Below the pieces are notes generated by a model. The model was not told where the DNA came from. It did no database searches and saw only the letters and a list, made by a program, of their open reading frames with translations. From NCBI GenBank assembly GCA_035557635.1, contig DATMDR010000069.1, positions 1-54,127 of the forward strand: DNA of 54,127 bases. The letters run 5' to 3'. This DNA comes from VRUE01 sp035557635. Lineage in GTDB: Bacteria; Actinomycetota; Thermoleophilia; Solirubrobacterales; 70-9. Each line of letters starts with the position of its first letter. Position 1 is the stretch's first letter. Both the position numbers and the translations under genes were made by a program. Shown here in pieces: positions 29,895 through 40,000 of the stretch.

Positions 29895-32237
29895 TCAGCC
29901 GGTTCCCACCGCGTCGATCCAGTCCCAACGCTTGCCGCAGAGCAGGCGGGCATCGTCGACCGGAACGGAGACGATCTCGCCGGCGGCGCCGCCGTTGGCT
30001 TCGTCGGGGACGGGCGCGAAGAGCAGCGAGCCGGTTTCAGGAAAACCGCCGCTGCCGGGGTGCAGGTCGGGGCCGCCGAAACGCAGCTCAACTTGATGGG
30101 CCCCAGCCTCGAGGCGGCCCTCGCCGAGGGAGATGAAGCCGCCTTCGTTGTTGAGCACGTGGCGGGCGGCGCCAAAGCGCTCGCCGTCGACGAAGAGCTC
30201 GACCTCGGTCGGCAGGGAGCCGCCCAGCCAGGCCTCGTAGTCGCCGGCGCGGGGCACGCGCAGCGTGCCGTCGGTCGCGTTCAGCACCGGCGCGTGACGG
30301 GCAGCGAGCATCCGCACCCCGCTCGCCCCGTTGTTCAGCGCCAGCAGGCCGAGGCCGCCCACTTCGGAGCAGTCGGGGATGGCGGCGGGATCCTCCGGAC
30401 CGCCTAGGGCCAGGTGCTCCGGCGGCAGCCCCGTGGGCAGGATCGGGCGCTGCCAGGCCTCGTAGTGCTCTCCCGCCCAGACCAGGCGGTACGGCGAGGG
30501 CGGCCGGCTACGTACGGGGGAGCGGCGCAGGACCAGGGTGCGGTATTCGAGCAGGGCGTCGCGGGAGATCTCGTCGACGTCGGGGGCTTCCCCCTTTTCG
30601 GCCGTGCTCCCGTCGGTCAGAGCGACCGTGCGCACGCGCAGCTCCGAAGCGCCCTCGGCGTCGAGCTGGCGCAGGAAGTGGCGAGCGCCGTATGGGTTGT
30701 ACTCGGTCATCAGCGCCGGGCCCTCGCCGGCGAAGCGTTCGCCGATCTCCTCCAGCTCGGACAGCTGGTCGTAGGGGGCGAGGCTGGCGCCGCCGTAGGC
30801 GAGCGCGTTCGACCACAGCACGCCACCGGTGAGCAGAACGAGCAGAGCGATGCCGGTGGGCCGGTCGGCGCGGAGGAAGGCGGCAGCGCCGACCAGAGTC
30901 AGCGTCAACGCCACCGGGGCGGCCGTGGCCAGGGCCTTGCCGTCGACCCATGGCGAGCCGGCAAAGGCGATCGCCGCACAGGAGACGAGCGCCGCCGCGT
31001 ACAGCAGCGGCGCGCTCTGGCGGCGGCGCCAGAGCGCCCAGACCCCGACCGCGGCGGCGAGAACGGCAAGGGCGACCAGAATCGCGGTGACGACGCCGGC
31101 ATCGGGAGCGACGCGGAAGTCGCCCGCAGGCCAGAGGCCGAGAATCTGGAACGGGTTGAGCGCGTCGCCGAGGTTGGCGGCGTCGTCCTGGTTGGTGAGC
31201 GGGGTCGAGGTCGGCGGCAGCAGGCCGCCGGTGACGATCACGGGGATGGCGAGGACTGCGACGCCGGCGACGCAGGGCACGGCGCGGCCGATCGCGACGG
31301 GGAGGCCGAACCGGGTCCAGGCGAGCGCGGCGAGCGCCGCGAACATCGGCCCGAGCCAGATCAGCCCGGCGACGCTGGCGACGCCGACCAGGGCCCCGGC
31401 GGCAATTGCAAGCGGCGCGACGTCACGGAGCGCAGCCGACTTCGACCCAACCCCAGTGTGGTGAAAGTCGGATGCGCGCAGGACGAGCGGCGTCAGCGCC
31501 GCCGCGAGAGCGATCAGGAAAGCGACAGCGACCTCCTTGATTCCACCCCAGAGGGCGTAGCCGACGAGGAGCGCCGGCTGCCCCGCGACGAAGGCGACGA
31601 GCGCCCTCAGGCGCCGGTCCCCCAGCACCCCGCCCAGCAACGAGAAGATGCAGAGCGAGAGCATCGCCGCGAGGAAGGCGAGGTAGGGCTGGAAGACCCA
31701 GGCGAGGTCGCCGCCGGTGAACTCCTGGGCAGCGCCCCAGGGGATGAAAGCGCCCACCGGGTAGCCGTCGGCGAGGTTGAAGTCGAGCGTCGCCCTATAT
31801 GTGGACTGTTCGACGCTGCTGAGGTCGTGGCCATGGGCCATCGTCTGGTCAGCCAGGGCCAGCCAGGTGGCGGTGTCATCGAGCTTGATGAAACCGGCGA
31901 AGGTCGGGTCGCCGGAGAGGATCACCGGCGCACCGAAGACGAGGAAGACACCGAGAGCGGCAGCGGCAGCCCAGGGATCGGGGCGACCGAAGCGCCAGGA
32001 CCAGGAGAGGCCGGCACCGAGCACGGCCAGGACGAGGAGGAGCGGCGCCGTCAGCTGCGCGGTCGCATCGGCGATCGTGGTGAAGCCGCCGATGACGACG
32101 ATTGCCGCCAGGCCGACCGGCAGGACGAGCACTCCGGGGAGCCGCCCACCGCTGATCAGGTCGACGAGCAGGCCGAGTCCGGCGCAGAGCAAGGCGAGGA
32201 CCAGCGGAAAGAGGACCCAGGCAGCGAACAGGCTCAC
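29895..32237 (-). CDS. Large multi-pass membrane protein with extracellular beta-rich C-terminus
   Basis: The 780-residue protein starts at ATG 32237. About residues 1-480 hold a dozen or so hydrophobic helices. A loop after the first few helices contains 'GFIKLDDTATWLALADQ', where the acidic pair resembles the D/E motif of GT-C-type glycosyltransferases. Residues ~490-780 are soluble, strand-rich and include 'ALMTEYNPYGARHFLRQLDAEGASE' and 'LRVPRAGDYEAWLGGSLPTEVELFVDGERFG', the latter like a small carbohydrate-binding jelly roll. I infer a polyprenyl-phosphate-sugar-dependent transferase or wall polymer protein, without a firm family. The small anchored protein gene lies 24 bases upstream, likely in the same operon. 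Confidence 0.68.
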   Translation of the reverse strand: MSLFAAWVLFPLVLALLCAGLGLLVDLISGGRLPGVLVLPVGLAAIVVIGGFTTIADATAQLTAPLLLVLAVLGAGLSWSWRFGRPDPWAAAAALGVFLVFGAPVILSGDPTFAGFIKLDDTATWLALADQTMAHGHDLSSVEQSTYRATLDFNLADGYPVGAFIPWGAAQEFTGGDLAWVFQPYLAFLAAMLSLCIFSLLGGVLGDRRLRALVAFVAGQPALLVGYALWGGIKEVAVAFLIALAAALTPLVLRASDFHHTGVGSKSAALRDVAPLAIAAGALVGVASVAGLIWLGPMFAALAALAWTRFGLPVAIGRAVPCVAGVAVLAIPVIVTGGLLPPTSTPLTNQDDAANLGDALNPFQILGLWPAGDFRVAPDAGVVTAILVALAVLAAAVGVWALWRRRQSAPLLYAAALVSCAAIAFAGSPWVDGKALATAAPVALTLTLVGAAAFLRADRPTGIALLVLLTGGVLWSNALAYGGASLAPYDQLSELEEIGERFAGEGPALMTEYNPYGARHFLRQLDAEGASELRVRTVALTDGSTAEKGEAPDVDEISRDALLEYRTLVLRRSPVRSRPPSPYRLVWAGEHYEAWQRPILPTGLPPEHLALGGPEDPAAIPDCSEVGGLGLLALNNGASGVRMLAARHAPVLNATDGTLRVPRAGDYEAWLGGSLPTEVELFVDGERFGAARHVLNNEGGFISLGEGRLEAGAHQVELRFGGPDLHPGSGGFPETGSLLFAPVPDEANGGAAGEIVSVPVDDARLLCGKRWDWIDAVGTG

Positions 32238-32261
32238 GCTCGGCTCACCGCCGTGCCAGCG

Positions 32262-32813
32262 TCACTCGGCCGGGCGCACCTGCGACGAGAGGGCGAGGCG
32301 CAGGGCGCGGGCCGGGTCTGGGTCGTAGACCTCTACCTGAACGCTGTTATCGGGGCTGGCGAAGTAGACGCTGGTCGGCCGTTCGGCATTGGCCACGACC
32401 TGGCGGCCGTCGTCGGAGGTGCGGACTATCGCGCCCGGTTCCGCGGTGAGTCCGTCGATCGCACCCGCCGGGTCTGGCAGCGGGTAGCTGCCCACGGTGA
32501 GCACATCGGCGCCGCCTGATCCCGCCTCCGCTCCCTCTTCCAGGTAGCGGATCTGGACGCCACCCTGTTCGGCCAGATTCGTCACCTCGAGTTCGGTGCC
32601 CCCCACCGGTCCGGCCCAGTAGACGGCCTGGCCGGCGTCGGCGCCCAGCCCGGCCAGCTCCTCTTCGCTGACGATCCGGACCTCTGCAGCTTCGGTCGTC
32701 GAAGCGGGCGTCTCGTCATCGTCCTTCGTCCCCAGCCAGGCGACAACGCCGACGACCAGCGCCAACCCGATAACCGCCCCCCGCAGCAGCCATGGCCGAT
32801 TCCCGACTTCCAT
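32262..32813 (-). CDS. Small membrane-anchored extracellular protein
   Basis: The 183-residue product starts at ATG 32813. A single N-terminal helix (about 10-27, LRGAVIGLALVVGVVAWL) anchors an acidic extracellular domain. That domain has strands such as 'GQAVYWAGPVGGTELEVTNLAEQGGVQIRYL', 'VLTVGSYPLPDPAGAIDGL' and 'TSVYFASPDNSVQVEVYDP'. No known motif. Because it directly precedes the large membrane protein gene in the same direction, it may be a partner or subunit of that protein. Confidence 0.68.
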   Translation of the reverse strand: MEVGNRPWLLRGAVIGLALVVGVVAWLGTKDDDETPASTTEAAEVRIVSEEELAGLGADAGQAVYWAGPVGGTELEVTNLAEQGGVQIRYLEEGAEAGSGGADVLTVGSYPLPDPAGAIDGLTAEPGAIVRTSDDGRQVVANAERPTSVYFASPDNSVQVEVYDPDPARALRLALSSQVRPAE

Positions 32814-32899
32814 TGCTCGCAGACTCTATTGGCCTCGCCGCCACTGCGCCGCAGCCAGAGCTCATGGAGCGTCTTGGCCGGGTCCCGCTGGAACTTTAA

Positions 32900-32934
32900 G
32901 GCATGGGGTTGCCTCGCTGAGACAACCCCATGCC
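32900..32934 (-). terminator. Terminator hairpin of locus copy 2
   Basis: GGCATGGGGTTG at 32900-32911 pairs exactly with CAACCCCATGCC at 32923-32934, extended by CTC/GAG across one mismatch. On the minus strand it follows the last gene of the second locus by 37 bases and leads into TTAAAG. Its position parallels the hairpin after locus copy 1 (12917-12948). Confidence 0.7.
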
Positions 32935-32970
32935 TACTACCGCACGATCTTCGCTAGACCTCGGGTACTC

Positions 32971-34143
32971 CTAACTGGTTAGCTCGTACAACGTCGTGCT
33001 GCCGCTGTACGTCCCGTTGGTGCTTTCGCTGGGACCGCAAATGAGGGCGGATTTGTCGGCCGTGGATTTGATCCCTTCAAGCGCCAAGGCGATTTGGACC
33101 CCCGGTTTGATTGCGTCGCCGACCGAGGAGTAACCGACGCTCCCAACCCCTTTCTGCGGCGCGATCCTATGCGTGCAAACTGTTTTGCTGCCGTTGCTGA
33201 GTTCGACTTCGATCGCTTCTCCCGCTTCGGCGCAAACGAGATCGAGCGTGCCGGCTCCGTTGAATACGTAACTGCAGCCGTTCATCCTCATGTTCACGGA
33301 CTGCGAGATTCCTAGGACGGGTTTTGTTTTGCATCCTGCGTAGGTGGCGTCGACTGCAAGCGCTGTCGTCGCTCCCGTCAGGTTCCCGTTGAACTCGATG
33401 TTACTGCATTCGATCGTCCTGTTCCCGAGGTGCAGTGCGTGCAAGCCAGCGGCATCCTGACCTCCGGAAACAGCCAGAGGATAAGCTTCGGCCTCGAAGA
33501 GGCCTTTGTTGAAGAAGGGACCGAACGACTTGACAAAGAGATCGGTGTACGCCCCTCCTTTGTTGACGGCCACGAGGCTCCAGATACCGGAGAGCGTGGC
33601 GGTGCCACCGGTCGTTCCACAAGTGAGATTTTTCGGACTCGGGGTGTACTGAAGGTCAGCATCTGGCGTCACCTGAACCGTGGAGTGACCTTCTTTTTCG
33701 ACGTTCCCATAAGTAGCGGAAAGGTCACTGGCAGGGCTGAACAGCCAGTCGCAGCTCGCCCCATTGAGAACAACGGGTCCACAGCCGGCCGGGCCAAGGT
33801 CCAGCTTTCCAGTGCCAGGCGCCGCAGGGCGGAAAGTAAACGTACAACCTTTCATTTCCAGAGTCGCGCTGCCAAGCGGCCCCATCGTGCAGCTGGAGTC
33901 GTATGTTTTCACTGGCGATATGGAGCCGCCCGGCCCTTTCAGCGTGGCGTCTCCAAAGTTAAGCGAGCAGGTCGCCTGCTTCGCCTCGAAGAGGATGGTC
34001 GTACTTGCTGTCTCTTTGGTCATGATCGTCGCCGGATATTCGTCAGCCGCAAACCCCGCAGCCGAAGCGGAGCCCACCCCGACGAGCACTGTGAAGGCCA
34101 GTGCCATTACGGCAGCGAGCCCCAGGTGTCTGATGCGTTTCAC
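32971..34143 (-). CDS. Secreted protein, fourth gene of locus copy 2
   Basis: The GTG at 34143 has the Shine-Dalgarno AAGGAGG five to seven bases upstream. The 390-residue product begins with signal peptide MKRIRHLGLAAVMALAFTVLVGVGSASA, closely matching the copy 1 paralogue (12998-14263). Mature landmarks are 'IECSNIEFNGNLTGATTALAVDATYAGC', 'MNGCSYVFNGAGTLDLVCAEAGEAI', 'CTHRIAPQKGVGSVGYSSVGDAI' and 'ALICGPSESTNGTYSGSTTL'; all have counterparts in copy 1. The repeated Cys-bearing strand unit suggests a disulfide-stabilised beta protein. Unknown function. Confidence 0.8.
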   Translation of the reverse strand: MKRIRHLGLAAVMALAFTVLVGVGSASAAGFAADEYPATIMTKETASTTILFEAKQATCSLNFGDATLKGPGGSISPVKTYDSSCTMGPLGSATLEMKGCTFTFRPAAPGTGKLDLGPAGCGPVVLNGASCDWLFSPASDLSATYGNVEKEGHSTVQVTPDADLQYTPSPKNLTCGTTGGTATLSGIWSLVAVNKGGAYTDLFVKSFGPFFNKGLFEAEAYPLAVSGGQDAAGLHALHLGNRTIECSNIEFNGNLTGATTALAVDATYAGCKTKPVLGISQSVNMRMNGCSYVFNGAGTLDLVCAEAGEAIEVELSNGSKTVCTHRIAPQKGVGSVGYSSVGDAIKPGVQIALALEGIKSTADKSALICGPSESTNGTYSGSTTLYELTS

Positions 34144-34225
34144 TTCTACCTCCTTCCCGGCACTGAAAGCACCGGGTCTGACTGGTTGACTGGTTTGTCC
34201 TAGTGACGTTTGTGACCCTGGGGAC
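34144..34225 (-). promoter_or_regulatory. Conserved intercistronic leader, copy 2
   Basis: In coding orientation it reads CACTAGGACAAACCAGTC, a second CCAGTC, then a short hairpin (CCCGG...CCGGG) and AAGGAGG. This is the same order of elements as at 14264-14341, with changes inside the hairpin. Confidence 0.5.
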
Positions 34226-37009
34226 CTAGTGGGCTGGACGCTTGGCTTTCCGGCCCTTGCCCTTGCACTTGGCCCCGACCACCGGGCGGAAGTTCTTGAG
34301 CCGCCCGTTGTGGGCGCCGAACTCGGCGATCGCGCGGTGGGTGCCCTTGCAGAGGTTGGTCGAGTTGGTGATCAGGCCCTTGGCGGCGCCCTGGAAGGTG
34401 AAGACCGCTTCTGAGACCGGGGCGTCGGGGACGAAGTCGAAGGTGTTTCGGATCCGGCCTTTCAGCGAGTCAATGCGGCCGACGAGGTCGAACTCGATCT
34501 GGCCGTTTTTAAGGGCGGCGACCAGATCAGGGAGCTTGTTGGAGGAGGATCTGAGGTAGATCGGCCCTTCCACCGGAGTCTCGAAGAGCGGCGTGGTCGC
34601 TTTGGCGTAGCCGTAGATCGAGGCCGGCGGACACTGCTTTGCCGCGTACTGGACCCTGGTGCAGACCGTCCTTATGTGGCTCTGGTCGAGGAAGGCCGAG
34701 CGGGGCAGGGTGACCCTGGCCCGGGAGATATTGGCCTGGCCGGGGGCCATCCGCAGCACCGCTCGGAGCTTGGGGTGGGCGCCTCGCTTGGTGCCGCCGA
34801 TCAGGCGGAAGCCGAGCTTGGGGTCAAAGGGCAGAGAGGCGCAGTCGGCGGCTTGGAAGGGGGTCGAGACGACGACTGGGTTGTTGTCCGCCTCTGAGGC
34901 GAAGTCGAGTCCCGAGCCGAGCAGGGTGCTGGCGGTCGAGGTGCGTTCGCAGCTGGTCGGGTTGAGCATGAATTCCGGCTTATCGACGTAGGCGCGAATG
35001 TCACGTGCGTGGACGACGATCCCGTCGATGATGTGGGGGATTGGGTCAGAGCCCGTGGCGTCGATGAAGACTTCGGCGGTGTTGCGGTCGATCTTCAGCG
35101 CTTGGCGGACGACCACGGTCCCGAGGTCGAAGGGGCCGACCTTGGCGGCGGTGATCGCGGCGATGCTCAGGGGGGAGCCGTTGAAGGGACCCGCGAGGTA
35201 GATCTTGCCGGGGGCGTATGCGGGGCTCGGGCCGACACCGGCGCCGGCCAGGGTCCTTCCGACCTCAGAGGCAGCGGGACAGGAGGGAGAGGCTTCCTCT
35301 TCGGTCCCCGTCCTCTGCTTGGCCGCCTCGATTGCCGCGTCTGGACAGTAAGGGATGCCGGCCAGCTTGCCGGTGATCCCCGGGGGCAGCTTGATCGAGA
35401 AGCGGGTGAACTCCTGTTCTCCATCTGACCTGGACAGGCGCAGGTTGAAGGGGGAGTAGCTGCCAGCTCGGTTGTTGATCGTGCCGGCGAGGAGCCCTGG
35501 CTTGAAGGGAGGCAAGCCTCCCGGGGGGCAGGGTCCTTCGCCTGGGCCGGTGATCACCTCGAAGGTCGAGGTGGTGGTCACCGGCGCCCCCCCAGACCAG
35601 GGGACCAGCTCGGCCTCGACGTCGTACTTTCCGCAGGCGGGCGGCGTCGCCAACGGAGACCTGGCTCCCTCGCGGAAATGCAACCTGAAGTGGCTGAAGG
35701 GCAGCTGGGGCAGGTCCTCTGCCACAGTCGTCAGCTGGCCAGTGACGGGGTCGGGGATCACCTCGAGCGGCTGCTTGACGACGATGCCGAGATTGGCGTT
35801 CTTGATCACGATGTAGAGGGCGAGGAGCGAGTCGAAGGGGTTCTCGTAGGGCTTGGCGATGAAGAGGGAGCCGTTGACCTGTTCGTCAAGCAGCGGGGTC
35901 TCGACTTCTACCGTGCCGATCTTGGAAGCGCTGGGGCAGCCTGTTCCCAGGGGCGATTTGGCCGTCTCTTTGGCCAGCTGGGCTTCCGTGCAGACCTCCA
36001 GCCCTTCGGCGATCGAGGGATTGGTGGTGAAACCCTCCGGCAGGGTGACCACAGTTTCTTTGATGTCTGATTGGGCTAGACCCGTCGGATTGGTGATTCC
36101 CTCGTCAGCTACGTCGAGGGAGAAGTCGAGACCGGAGGGCGATTGGGCCGCCTTGCTGGTCGGCTGGGCGGTGATCGAGGGGCTGAAGCCGAGTTTGGAG
36201 CAACCGGTCATGCCGAGGGGATTGCCGACGTCGTCATGTGTGAGGGCGCTTGCTTCGGAGAGATCGGCAGGTTGCCGCCAGGAGGCAGCTTTGAAGGTGG
36301 TCGAGAGAGGACCCTCACAGGCGCGAGGAAGGGTCAGGTATGGCCTAGTCGCAACACTCGCGGGGCAGCTGCCATTGCTGCGCGCGCAGCTTCCCCGCTC
36401 GGCATCGTGGACCGGGTCAGCGGGGTTGCCCCAGAGTGTCACCTCGGAGCCGTAGAAGGAGACGGCCTGGGGGATGTTCCGCAGCGAGGCGAGGACGTTG
36501 TAAGGAGGCGATTCGCTGACGCCGAGGTCGATCGTCACCGGCACCGAGATCACCGAGAAGCCGATCTTCTGCGCCACGCCGGGCGGCGGCTCGATGTTGT
36601 AGACGGGGACGTGTTCGACGGTGCCTGGCTCGAGGACTTCCACGTCGGCAACGCCGATCGCGGTGCTGTCCGCGCACAAAGGGCCGCCCGGGTTGAGGAA
36701 GTCGATATTGGCGCAGCGCGGAGTCGCTTTTGGCTCCCCGATCAAGCCCGGGCCTTGGAGGACCGCCAGGTTCCTCACCTGCCCATCGGGGATCTCATAG
36801 CCGCGGATTGGATCAAGGGCAGTGTTGAAGGAAAGGCTGGTGGTCATCGCGAAGGGATGCGAGCCAGCTTGGGTGGCGGTAGAGCCATCCTCATTGGTGA
36901 AGGTGACGTCGACCTCTTTGAGTCCGAAGGCGGCACTCGCCGGGGTGGCGGTCATGGCGAGGAAGGCAAGTGTGATCGCAAGAAGGAGATGCCCCGATCG
37001 CTTGCTCAT
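34226..37009 (-). CDS. Large secreted Cys-module protein, third gene of locus copy 2
   Basis: The product has 927 residues from ATG at 37009, overlapping the upstream stop (ATGA) exactly as in copy 1. Signal peptide: MSKRSGHLLLAITLAFLAMTATPASA. It contains the same recurring 'LPxG / C / CPxxSxxG / VYL' units as the 14342-17107 product; for example 'CPSASKIG', 'CPAASEVG' and 'CPPASIYG'. Long stretches are almost identical, such as the 'AYVDKPEF(M/V)LNPTSCERTS' region. The tail is '...GRLKNFRPVVGAKCKGKGRKAKRPAH'. N-terminal thirds have diverged more than the central parts. Presumed extracellular structural protein. Confidence 0.85.
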   Translation of the reverse strand: MSKRSGHLLLAITLAFLAMTATPASAAFGLKEVDVTFTNEDGSTATQAGSHPFAMTTSLSFNTALDPIRGYEIPDGQVRNLAVLQGPGLIGEPKATPRCANIDFLNPGGPLCADSTAIGVADVEVLEPGTVEHVPVYNIEPPPGVAQKIGFSVISVPVTIDLGVSESPPYNVLASLRNIPQAVSFYGSEVTLWGNPADPVHDAERGSCARSNGSCPASVATRPYLTLPRACEGPLSTTFKAASWRQPADLSEASALTHDDVGNPLGMTGCSKLGFSPSITAQPTSKAAQSPSGLDFSLDVADEGITNPTGLAQSDIKETVVTLPEGFTTNPSIAEGLEVCTEAQLAKETAKSPLGTGCPSASKIGTVEVETPLLDEQVNGSLFIAKPYENPFDSLLALYIVIKNANLGIVVKQPLEVIPDPVTGQLTTVAEDLPQLPFSHFRLHFREGARSPLATPPACGKYDVEAELVPWSGGAPVTTTSTFEVITGPGEGPCPPGGLPPFKPGLLAGTINNRAGSYSPFNLRLSRSDGEQEFTRFSIKLPPGITGKLAGIPYCPDAAIEAAKQRTGTEEEASPSCPAASEVGRTLAGAGVGPSPAYAPGKIYLAGPFNGSPLSIAAITAAKVGPFDLGTVVVRQALKIDRNTAEVFIDATGSDPIPHIIDGIVVHARDIRAYVDKPEFMLNPTSCERTSTASTLLGSGLDFASEADNNPVVVSTPFQAADCASLPFDPKLGFRLIGGTKRGAHPKLRAVLRMAPGQANISRARVTLPRSAFLDQSHIRTVCTRVQYAAKQCPPASIYGYAKATTPLFETPVEGPIYLRSSSNKLPDLVAALKNGQIEFDLVGRIDSLKGRIRNTFDFVPDAPVSEAVFTFQGAAKGLITNSTNLCKGTHRAIAEFGAHNGRLKNFRPVVGAKCKGKGRKAKRPAH

Positions 37010-40000
37010 CGTCCCGCCCTCCGCTTGTCGTTGGCTTGCTGCTTTGGGTGCTTCGCTCTTCTGCGCTGTTTCTTTGCCACACAGCGCCCCCGGCGGCGGA
37101 CCTTGCCTTTGGCACAGCGGCCGGGACGGCCTTCGACCACGTTGCCAGCGCCCTGAAAGACAGAGGAGGATGGGGTCGGGTCGTTGGGTGGGGATGGCGT
37201 GCCCTGGCAGGCTTCCCCTTCACAAGCGGGTGGCGCCGGTGGTGGCGGTGGGAATCCACCGTTCACTCGAGCGTCGTAGACATCGCGCAGGCCGTAGTCC
37301 TGCACCAAGAGGCTGCTCGAGGTAGCGAAGAAGACATCATTGCCATCGGCCGATGCATCGATCAGCTCCGAGTCTTTGGAGCTTTCCCCCGACGAGATCA
37401 GGCTGAGGCAACCGCCGTTGGAGGGAGCGAAGGAGGAGTCGGCTTCGGTACATGAGCCCTTCCCTGGCTCCTCCCACTCATAGACGTCGGTCCTACCGTT
37501 GGTGTCGCGCGGAACCAGCGCATCGGAGCTTTCGAAGAAGAGCCTGCCTCCGTCAGGGGAGAGGACGCGCCCGGGATGAGTCTGGGAGATCCAGCCGGGA
37601 AGCGAAGAAGCGACCCAGATACCGAATTGGCCTGGTGTTTTTCGCCCAGAGGGGCGGGCGCCACTGGGGTTACAGGAGGCGCAGAGGAGCTCGCCTGAGC
37701 CTTCGCTTGCCGTCGCGTCATAGACGAAGACCTCGGCGTCGGGCTCGCCGCTTTTAACATCGGCGTTGTCATACCCCGTCAGCGAAGCTGTGGAAGTGAA
37801 AGCTAGGTGCAGACCGTCCGGTGAGACGCGGGAATCACGGGCATAGGGCGCTTTGCTGTAGAGGGAGGTGTCAGCGGAGGAAAGCGTCGCGATGAAGGTG
37901 AAGCCCTCTCCGCGCTCATGCAGGTATAGGTTCTCTTTGCCCCCCTCAGCGGCGCCAGCGAGATCTTCGCGGGAGACGAAGTAGACGCGAGTCGCGTCGT
38001 TGCTGGCGCCTACCACGCCTGTGACTTTTTTGGAGATCAGCGTCCGCACTCCCGCTTCTTTGGCGATCGCCTTACCCACGTCGTATTCGAAGAGGCTGTC
38101 GGCAAGGGAGTAGAGCGCTACCGAGCCGTCGGTGGCTGCGGCATGAAACAAAGCGTCCCCAATGGAGACCGGCAGCGTGCAGGCTTTAGCCGCTTCAGTG
38201 CACTCTTCGCCTATGAGTTTGCTCGGTGCCTGGGTCGGGTGGACCCGAACGAAGAGTTTGCCAACACCGCTGACGCCGGGGGCTGTGGACCAAAAGACAC
38301 GCGATCCATCGGCTGAGACTGCGTGATAGACGCTGTCATCCCTGAAGCTAGTAAGAGATTGGCTCGTCCCTAGCGAGGAGTGAAGGGTGGACGCGTTGCC
38401 ATTGGGCAGGATGCTGACCAAGCGCAATTTGCCTTCGAAGGCGACGTAGACCTGATAGATGCCTTTTCCGGCCGCGTTGCCGGTCAGTTTGGCGGGGGCG
38501 CGGAAGAAGGAGACGCTGCCGTCGGCAGAGGTGCCTTGTATGCCGAGGTAATAGTTGCTCGCGCTCGGTTCGGATTCAAGGCTGTAGCCCGGCGGAGCGA
38601 TGGTGGTCAGCAGTTCATAGCCCGCTCCCCCGCAAAGGTCGCGCCGGTATGCATTGGGAACCCCCACCGGCGCTTTGGGCGCGAGCGCCACGTCCGAGTC
38701 CTGCACCAGCCAGCCACTGCAGAGATCTTCGCTGAAGATCTTGTATTGGCCTCTTTCAAAGAGGATGTCACCGGTGTTGTAGAGAGGGGGCGCGGTGCGC
38801 GGTGGCGCGATCGAGCGGGTGGACCATCCTGCTTCGGGATCGCGCTTGGAGAGGTACTGGCCGATCAAGGGCGCGCCTTCTGGTTCAGCGTAGGCAGTTG
38901 CCAGCATCGAGTAGGTGAACGCGCCACCCCCGACGGACGCCATCGCGTGGGCTTCAGACGCGTCGGTGACATCGGCGTTGTTCTTGTCGAGCGGGGAGAC
39001 CATCTCGTAAGCACGGCAGTCGGGCAGGCGAACAGAGGCGCCGGTGCGGAAAGTAGCGTTGGGGCATGGATCTGAACTAGGAGGATCAGGCAAGGGGAAA
39101 GTGTGAAAGCTTCGTTCCTCCTGACCTTCTCCTTCGCCAAAGACCGGACCGCCGCCACTGCTTTCAGCTACGAAGCGGTAGTGATAGGTGGTATCTGGTT
39201 CGAGGCCGGTGAGCAGAACGCCGACTGTGGCGATATCAGCATCAAGCACAGCGTTGGTCAGCTCAGAGCCGGGAAAAAGCGCCGTCTGGTTGCAGCCACC
39301 CTCCGAGCATTTGCCGGTGCCGTACTGCAGGTAATAGGTGGTGTCGGGCCAGAAGTGAGGGTTGATCTTCGCCCGCAGTGTGGCGCCGTCAGTGTCGACG
39401 GAGAGAGCGTGCTGGTTGCTGATCGTCGGTGGGACCGTCGGCGGTGGACAGATCGAAGGATCAGGCGGCGAGCCATAGGCACGGATGAAGTTTTTTTCGG
39501 GCGGGACGACGTTATTTACAAAGAGGTCCGGACTGTCGAGCCCACAGGTAGGGGGAGAGCTGGTTGCAACTCCGGTCGAAGCGTCGAGTTCGCCGGAGAA
39601 AGGGAACTCACTGTCTTTGACTTCGCTACAGTCGCCATTGAACTTGCGTATCTGGAGTTCCACCCCTCCGATTTCCTTAACCCCGTCGACCACGTAGATC
39701 TTGCCGCTGCTGTCAGCGGCAAGCGCCGTCGGTTTCGCGACTTTCATTGCACACGTTTTGACTCCACCCGGGCTGAGCTTCAGGACATCCGCGGCGGGCG
39801 CGGGTACTCCACCGACCAGGGAACCAGAGCCCAGAAAGGCAACGAACAGGTTGCCGGAGGAATCGGCCGCTAGTGACATCACCGTCTTCCCTTTGATCAG
39901 TTCTTCGGGATCGGGCAGGTCGCCAAGGTATTTGCCATCGGCGCCGAATCTCTGAATTCGTTCACGATCACCGACGTAGACCGTCTCAGGCAGCCCTCCA

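Noticed and set aside
30414..32519. A 701-codon open frame on the plus strand opposite the large membrane protein gene
   Set aside because: It is a charged, low-complexity shadow (Gly/Arg/Glu/Gln runs) of the minus-strand gene, with no domain; the minus-strand product has clear membrane helices and a plausible start.
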